Shown here in pieces: positions 5,919 to 9,465 of a DNA stretch of 9,465 nucleotides. Every line of letters begins with the position of its first letter. The stretch's first letter is position 1. Under the pieces are notes generated by a model that was given only the letters and a program-made list of their open reading frames with translations, ran no database searches and was not told the DNA's origin. The translations under genes and the position numbers were made by a program. Where the stretch lies: positions 1-9,465 of the forward strand of contig JAGHCW010000183.1 of NCBI GenBank assembly GCA_021160245.1, read 5' to 3'. The stretch comes from a bacterium. Its GTDB lineage: Bacteria > B130-G9.

Positions 5919-6600
5919 GAAGGGCGGCGAGGCGAAGACGCGGGGTCTTTATCGGCGAGAGGGGAGCGATTTCTGGTGGATGGCTTATGGGACTGGGTCT
6001 GGCAAAGTGGTTCGAAGATCATGCGGGACGAAGAGCAAGCGGAAGGCTTTGCAGTACCTGTCGAAGATACGGGGTCAGATTGCGGAGAACCGGTATCTCG
6101 ACGTAAAGCGAGAGCCTCGGAGCACGCTCGGGGAGATCGTCAACTGGTATCTCTCGCGACCGAACTGTGGCGTTAGGGACAAGTTCAGTTGCAGGCCCAT
6201 CGTGAGCTATTTCGGAGCTGATAGACGATTCAGCGATATAGACGCGAAGTCGCTGATGGACTATCAGAAGTTCCGTCTGAAACAGACTCGTCGGCAAGGT
6301 GATAGGCTCGTCTGCGAGAGGACGGTCAATCGAGAGCTGTCGTTCATTTCCGCAATGGCCAATCGTGCGATCAAGGGTGGGCTGGCTGTCAGGAACCCGG
6401 CACGGGGTATCGAGAAGTTCGCCGAGCGACGACGTACTCAGTATTGCGCGCCTCGGAGATTGAGGCGCTTTTGGCTGCGTGTCGTGAGGGGCCGGGGTAT
6501 TTGTATGGTTTGGTGTTCGTGGCGCTTACTGCGGGCATTCGCAAGTCGGCGTTGCTTAGTCTCAAATGGCCGGACTTGGATTTCGGGCGCCGCCAGTTGA
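5911..6600 (+). CDS. int: Tyrosine integrase, N-terminal part (frameshifted gene)
   Basis: AGGAG (5901-5905) lies 5 bases before the ATG. Residues about 11-58 look like the arm-type DNA-binding domain (G-L-Y-R-R, F-W-W-M-A-Y, basic K-S-K-R-K). Residues about 72-165 are the SAM-like core-binding domain, ending in V-R-N-P-A-R. Integrase-like sequence stops at R-R-R-T-Q-Y (residues 173-178). The remaining 51 residues are out-of-frame Arg/Trp/Cys-rich translation of the catalytic domain. The true continuation is in the frame that resumes at 6444, so one base has been lost (or must be re-read) at about 6442-6446. I see no slippery heptamer there, which favours an indel or sequence error over programmed frameshifting. 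Confidence 0.8.
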   Translation: MAEKGGEAKTRGLYRREGSDFWWMAYGTGSGKVVRRSCGTKSKRKALQYLSKIRGQIAENRYLDVKREPRSTLGEIVNWYLSRPNCGVRDKFSCRPIVSYFGADRRFSDIDAKSLMDYQKFRLKQTRRQGDRLVCERTVNRELSFISAMANRAIKGGLAVRNPARGIEKFAERRRTQYCAPRRLRRFWLRVVRGRGICMVWCSWRLLRAFASRRCLVSNGRTWISGAAS

Positions 6601-7031
6601 CCGTTCGCAAGACGAAAGGGGGGTGTGAGCGTCGTGTGGTTTTGGCAGAGCAAACCGTGGAGGTCCTGAAGGGCATGTCCAGACGTTCGGAGTATGTGTT
6701 TACGTCGAGGACTGGAGGACGGCTCAAGGACATTCGGACGCCGTTCAAGAATGCCTGCAAGAGGGCAAAGATCGAGGGGATGGTATTTCACACCCTTCGA
6801 CATTGCTTCGCGTCGATGCTGGCTGAGCAAGGCGTGGACGCGATCAGCATCATGAATTGTCTTGGGCACAAGGGGATTTCGATGTCTTTGATCTATACGC
6901 ATTTGTCGGATGGGCGCCTCAGACAGGCGGTGAATCTACTACCGGAACTTCGGGGGGAACGTCCCGCGTCTGAGTCTGAGGAAGAGGGTGGGCGTGTTGG
7001 GAAAAGTTCACATTTGGTGCACATAGGCTGA
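6444..7031 (+). CDS. int: Tyrosine integrase, catalytic domain (frameshifted gene)
   Basis: Numbered from the TTG at 6444, the 195 residues hold a complete tyrosine recombinase catalytic set: R33 in T-A-G-I-R, K58 in the beta-hairpin T-V-R-K-T-K-G, H116-T-L-R119, H142 in C-L-G-H-K and nucleophile Y151 in Y-T-H. Nothing essential is missing. The TTG has no ribosome binding site, so it is probably not an independent start. Joining L-R-A-S-E-I-E directly to the Q-Y of the upstream frame rebuilds a normal integrase of about 370 residues. The gene ends about 60 bases before the tRNA-derived attachment site, as expected for a site-specific integrase of a tRNA-targeting element. Confidence 0.85.
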   Translation: MRASEIEALLAACREGPGYLYGLVFVALTAGIRKSALLSLKWPDLDFGRRQLTVRKTKGGCERRVVLAEQTVEVLKGMSRRSEYVFTSRTGGRLKDIRTPFKNACKRAKIEGMVFHTLRHCFASMLAEQGVDAISIMNCLGHKGISMSLIYTHLSDGRLRQAVNLLPELRGERPASESEEEGGRVGKSSHLVHIG

Positions 7032-7070
7032 TTTGAGCCTTACACGTTTCCGCTTATAGAAGCTGATTTG
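7027..7070. repeat. Short direct repeats beside the attachment site
   Basis: GCTGATTTG occurs at 7027-7035 and 7062-7070, between the integrase stop and the tRNA-derived core. The spacing (35 bp) and position fit arm-type sites bound by the N-terminal domain of an integrase or by its excisionase. This is inferred from position only. Confidence 0.3.
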
Positions 7071-7088
7071 CGGCGGTGACGCAGTGTC

Positions 7089-7137
7089 CTTAGGATCCAG
7101 TGGTTTTACCATGGGGGTTCGAGTCCCCCCTCTCGCA
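7089..7137 (+). other. Attachment site: 3' half of tRNA-Leu(UAG)
   Basis: Read 5' to 3': anticodon loop CTTAGGA (7089-7095, anticodon TAG), anticodon 3' stem TCCAG (7096-7100), long variable arm TGGT...ACCA (7101-7111), T arm GGGGG-TTCGAGT-CCCCC (7113-7129), acceptor 3' strand CTCTCGC (7130-7136) and discriminator A (7137). CCA is not encoded. The bases upstream do not supply a matching anticodon 5' stem, D arm or acceptor strand, so this is not a working tRNA. A block running from the anticodon loop to the 3' end is a classic att core for tyrosine integrases. The restored tRNA should lie to the left, on the same strand. Confidence 0.8.
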
Positions 7138-7187
7138 TTTTAGCCGCCTTCCAGTGCTGGACGACAACCGAACAGCTCCAGCGCATC

Positions 7188-7433
7188 TTAAGCGCAAGCC
7201 ACAGGAGCCGCCTTGCCCCTCAGAAGGCGTTCCGCTTGCTCGAGGGTGAGGCGCGTCGCCTCTATATGAGTTGTGTGATGCGCCTCGAGAACAAACGCGC
7301 GATGCCCTATCTCCCGAACCCACTCCTCGGACAAGGCCGCAGCCTCAAGAAAGCCGCGAGCCCGCTCAATCCGCGTGATCCCGGCGGTTACATGGTTAGT
7401 TATCGTGTATTGGGGCCTGAAGCCCTGGTTCAT
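7188..7433 (-). pseudogene. Fic family protein, N-terminal fragment
   Basis: The reading frame gives 81 residues, with AAGGAG (complement of 7441-7446) 7 bases before the ATG, so the start is real. It matches the N-terminal region of Fic AMP-transferases: F-R-P-Q-Y-T-I-T, a helix with I-T-R-I-E-R-A, then [10 protein letters not shown] (49-58) and [11 protein letters not shown]54-x-x-x-E58 matches the inhibitory-helix motif (S/T)xxxE(G/N), except that A replaces G/N. The frame stops here, and the catalytic FIC domain with its H-P-F-x-D-G-N-G-R motif is absent; tRNA-derived sequence begins about 50 bases on. It is most likely a gene cut by an old rearrangement at the tRNA. A stand-alone antitoxin-like remnant is possible. 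It is 38 bases downstream of the HEPN-like gene. Confidence 0.7.
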
Positions 7434-7471
7434 TGGGACACTCCTTCGCTACTGACCTGGTCGATGTCCCT

Positions 7472-8062
7472 TCAATAGGGGGCCAGTTGTTCGATTTCCT
7501 CGGCAAGTTTCCGCATCATCTGACTCAATTGCTCAAACCTGTTCTGGCGTTTCAGCCAGCTGCCACTCGATGCGATTCGTTCTTGATCAACGGCATTAAG
7601 GGCTACCTTCTTCGATGTAGAGCTTTCGTGGGCCGCGAAATTTCTTAGAGAGGACAGTCTTTCAAGCGAATCGCTATACTTGTTCTTCTTGATTGTGGTC
7701 AAGAGGGGGTAGTTATCCGGCAGGAATCTCTTCAGCGTTTTGATCAGACCGTCACGACCCTTGAAGTCAAAGTACCCCGTACCGATGATTAGATACTCGC
7801 ACACTTCGTCTGTGAGATGCTTGGGGAATCGTATGCCGGTTTTCTTTGAAAGGGTCTGAGTATCGTTATTGATGGCTCCTACGATAGCATGAAGCATTAG
7901 CCGCTCGAACTCGCGGTACAGCCTAATGATCGCATAGTTGTACAACCAAGAGATATGTTCTTTGCTCTGACCGGAAGACACGCTGTCCAGGAACTTTGAG
8001 ATGTCGTCGAGGGCTTCTAAGAAGCTCCCTGCGGCTTTCTTTACGCTTTTCTTCTTTGGCAT
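7472..8062 (-). CDS. HEPN-like protein (RiboL-PSP-like), putative RNase/toxin
   Basis: The product is 196 residues from the ATG at 8062; a TTG at 8083 would add seven. Neither start has a good ribosome binding site. The N-terminus is Lys-rich, followed by helical segments including an L-Y-R-E-F-E-R-L helix near residues 48-55, typical of HEPN proteins that sense or cut RNA. Residues 140-145 are R-N-F-A-A-H, matching the HEPN R-x4-H active-site motif with a polar residue after Arg. A Lys/Arg-rich region and a final helix follow. HEPN proteins of this kind often serve as toxins or defence RNases. No partner nucleotidyltransferase is visible. Its downstream neighbour is the truncated Fic gene, probably on the same transcript. 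Confidence 0.55.
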   Translation of the reverse strand: MPKKKSVKKAAGSFLEALDDISKFLDSVSSGQSKEHISWLYNYAIIRLYREFERLMLHAIVGAINNDTQTLSKKTGIRFPKHLTDEVCEYLIIGTGYFDFKGRDGLIKTLKRFLPDNYPLLTTIKKNKYSDSLERLSSLRNFAAHESSTSKKVALNAVDQERIASSGSWLKRQNRFEQLSQMMRKLAEEIEQLAPY

Positions 8063-8118
8063 AATCGAGGCATATCCGGGCAACTATGGTTTATGTGGTT
8101 CTCTCTGGTACTCCTTGA

Positions 8119-8132
8119 CCTCAACATTGAGG
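8119..8132. promoter_or_regulatory. Palindrome upstream of the HEPN-like gene
   Basis: CCTCAA-CA-TTGAGG is a 14-bp palindrome in the 270-base gap between the helicase stop and the HEPN-like start, about 57 bases upstream of that start. It could be an operator. I see no clear promoter boxes around it, and no terminator for the helicase gene in the gap. Confidence 0.3.
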
Positions 8133-8332
8133 GACTAGACAACTACACCCTCTGAGATAGATCCATGCTATACGCAACTTGAGCATCCTCTACAGGTGTC
8201 TCCAAAGGTGTCAACAATCTTCGGTATAACATGTTCTCTATTCCGGTTCAAGGCCAAGCCTTCCAATTGCGAATACCCCGGTCCATGAGGACTAATATAA
8301 TCGCGTTACCTCACCGCAGCCCACCCGATCAT

Positions 8333-9465
8333 TCAACCCTCCCCCAATATCTCCCTCCAATCATAAATCGAGTACGCGTAGCCTTGCTCGGTGAGGAAGC
8401 GCTGGCGGTTTTGGGCGGCCTCTTGCTCTCTGGTGTCTTTGGAGACGATGCTGAAGAAGTAAGCTCTTTGGCCGCGAGATTTGGGACGGAGTATCCGGCC
8501 GAGGCGCTGGGCCTCCTCTTGGCGGGAGCCGAATGTGCCCGAGACCTGAATTGCGACGCTGGCATCGGGGAGGTCAACCGCGAAATTGGCCACCTTGGAC
8601 ACAACCAGGATTCTGGTCCTTGAATTCCTGAAATCATCATAGAGAACCTCGCGCTCCACGTTCGGGGTCGCGCCGTGAATGAAAGGCGCGTCCAACATGT
8701 CCGCAATCTCCTGCAGGTGGCGGATGTAAACGCCGATAATGAGTATCTGCTCCTCGGCATACTCCGCAACAAGCCGCTTGACAATCTCGAGCTTCCTATA
8801 ATTCTCGGCCGCCAGCCGGTGCTTCTCGTGCGCCAGCCCAAGCGAATAGCTGCGCCTCAAATCCCTCGGCATCTCCACGCGTATCTCCGAGCAGTGCGCC
8901 TCGGCAATCCAACCCTTGTTCTCCAGGTCCTTCCAGGGCACATCGAACTTCTTCGGGCCGATGAGGCTGAAAACGTCCGCCTCGAGGCCATCTTCGCGCA
9001 CGAGCGTGGCGGTGAGGCCCAGCCGTCGTTTCGCCTGAAGCGATGCTGTCATCCGAAAGACCGGCGCAGGGAGAAGGTGGACCTCATCGTAAATGATAAG
9101 CCCCCAGTCCTTCTCCGAGAAGATGCTGAAATGTTTGAACTCCGCATCCTTCGACGTTCGGTGCGTCAGCATCTGATACGTGGTCAGGGTTATCGGCCGA
9201 ATCCGCTTCCTCTCGCCGCTGTACTCGCCAACGTCCGCGCTTTCGACGTTCGTTTTGTCCAATATCTCGTCGATCCACTGCCTTATCGCCACGATGTTTG
9301 TGCAGATGATGAGCGTCTCGGACTTGACGAGCGCGATAACCGCCAGCCCGACAATCGTCTTGCCGGAGCCGCAGGGAAGCACAATCACGCCGCTTCCCCC
9401 CTCCGATATGAGACCGGCGTAAAACCCTTCGGTTGCAAACTCATCGTAGAACACAGCGCAGTTAA
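8333..9465 (-). CDS. XPB-type SF2 DNA helicase (5'-partial)
   Basis: The frame is open to the right edge, so the N-terminus is missing; a GTG at 9454 is in frame but not a convincing start. The visible part has the XPB/Ssl2 (Rad25/ERCC3) signatures. Counted from 9454, these are Walker A L-P-C-G-S-G-K-T (26-33), Walker B box D-E-V-H (123-126), G-L-T-A-T (146-150) with the XPB R-E-D triad at 153-155, a thumb-like insertion around 198-220, and motif VI Q-R-L-G-R-I-L-R-P (316-324). The C-terminus is the usual R-Q-R-F-L-T-E-Q-G-Y. XPB helicases are ATP-driven DNA translocases linked to nucleotide excision repair and transcription in archaea and eukaryotes; the bacterial members are less well understood. 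The N-terminal damage-recognition domain and L-R-x-Y-Q motif lie outside the window. The gene probably belongs to the host side of the junction. Confidence 0.88.
   Translation of the reverse strand, partial: NCAVFYDEFATEGFYAGLISEGGSGVIVLPCGSGKTIVGLAVIALVKSETLIICTNIVAIRQWIDEILDKTNVESADVGEYSGERKRIRPITLTTYQMLTHRTSKDAEFKHFSIFSEKDWGLIIYDEVHLLPAPVFRMTASLQAKRRLGLTATLVREDGLEADVFSLIGPKKFDVPWKDLENKGWIAEAHCSEIRVEMPRDLRRSYSLGLAHEKHRLAAENYRKLEIVKRLVAEYAEEQILIIGVYIRHLQEIADMLDAPFIHGATPNVEREVLYDDFRNSRTRILVVSKVANFAVDLPDASVAIQVSGTFGSRQEEAQRLGRILRPKSRGQRAYFFSIVSKDTREQEAAQNRQRFLTEQGYAYSIYDWREILGEG

Larger units (their letters stand above)
1..7137. mobile_element. Right-hand part of a tRNA-Leu-integrated mobile element
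   Basis: The stretch holds an excisionase-type HTH gene, a primase-like gene, a tyrosine integrase and an ArdC-like antirestriction gene, and it ends at a 3' half tRNA-Leu next to the integrase. This is the usual make-up of an integrative element or satellite that uses a tRNA 3' end as its attachment site. Only the integrase-side boundary (about 7089-7137) is visible. The other boundary, with the complete tRNA-Leu, must lie left of position 1. No relaxase, type IV secretion, capsid or terminase gene is visible, so I cannot say whether it moves by conjugation or as a phage satellite. Confidence 0.7.

Noticed and set aside
7060-7137. A complete functional tRNA
   Set aside because: The upstream bases cannot form the anticodon 5' stem, D arm or acceptor 5' strand, so only a 3' half is present.
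8231-8841. Alternative frames, both strands, in the helicase 3' end
   Set aside because: They overlap the clear XPB motif-bearing frame and have biased, domain-free translations.
1-9465. CRISPR array or tandem iterons
   Set aside because: No regularly spaced repeat series was found; only isolated pairs of repeats.

Overview
The window is bacterial DNA of mid GC content. Shine-Dalgarno boxes are strong (AAGGAG/AGGAGG) and genes are compact and closely spaced. I cannot name the species. The best reading is the right-hand part of a tRNA-integrated mobile element (about 1-7137) followed by older host or island DNA (7138-9465).

Layout of the element, left to right. (1) 1-814 has no convincing gene and is full of inverted repeats. 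They include a long nested imperfect palindrome (502-776) whose outer helices overlap a terminator-like hairpin (747-787). (2) 815-2206 is a same-strand cluster of three genes: a small Cys-rich protein, an ArdC-like antirestriction/zincin protein, and a second small Cys-rich protein. Each has a good ribosome binding site, and genes 2 and 3 are each preceded by a G/C-rich hairpin. (3) 2207-2941 is non-coding and carries a 16-bp direct repeat around two small palindromes, possibly an old insertion-sequence end. (4) On the minus strand lie an excisionase-type HTH protein (4474-4686) and a primase-like replication protein (2942-4270). (5) Divergent from these is a plus-strand pair: a 380-residue protein with an integrase-like core-binding domain but no visible catalytic domain (4776-5918), overlapping by 8 bp a tyrosine integrase (5911-7031). 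The integrase keeps all catalytic residues but is split by a one-base frameshift. (6) At 7089-7137 lies the 3' half of a tRNA-Leu(UAG), from the anticodon loop to the discriminator base. This is the attachment site on the integrase side; the restored full tRNA should lie left of the window.

Right of the attachment site are three minus-strand genes: a 5'-partial XPB-type SF2 helicase (8333-9465), a HEPN-like protein with an R-N-x-x-x-H motif (7472-8062), and a Fic N-terminal fragment (7188-7433) that keeps the inhibitory-helix region and lacks the catalytic FIC domain.

Working model (inference): the integrase, its catalytic-domain-less partner and the HTH protein control integration and excision. 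The primase-like protein serves replication of the excised element. The ArdC-like protein protects incoming DNA. The structured region upstream of the ArdC cluster may control it, either as an RNA switch/attenuator or as a single-stranded-DNA promoter of the kind found in leading regions of conjugative plasmids.
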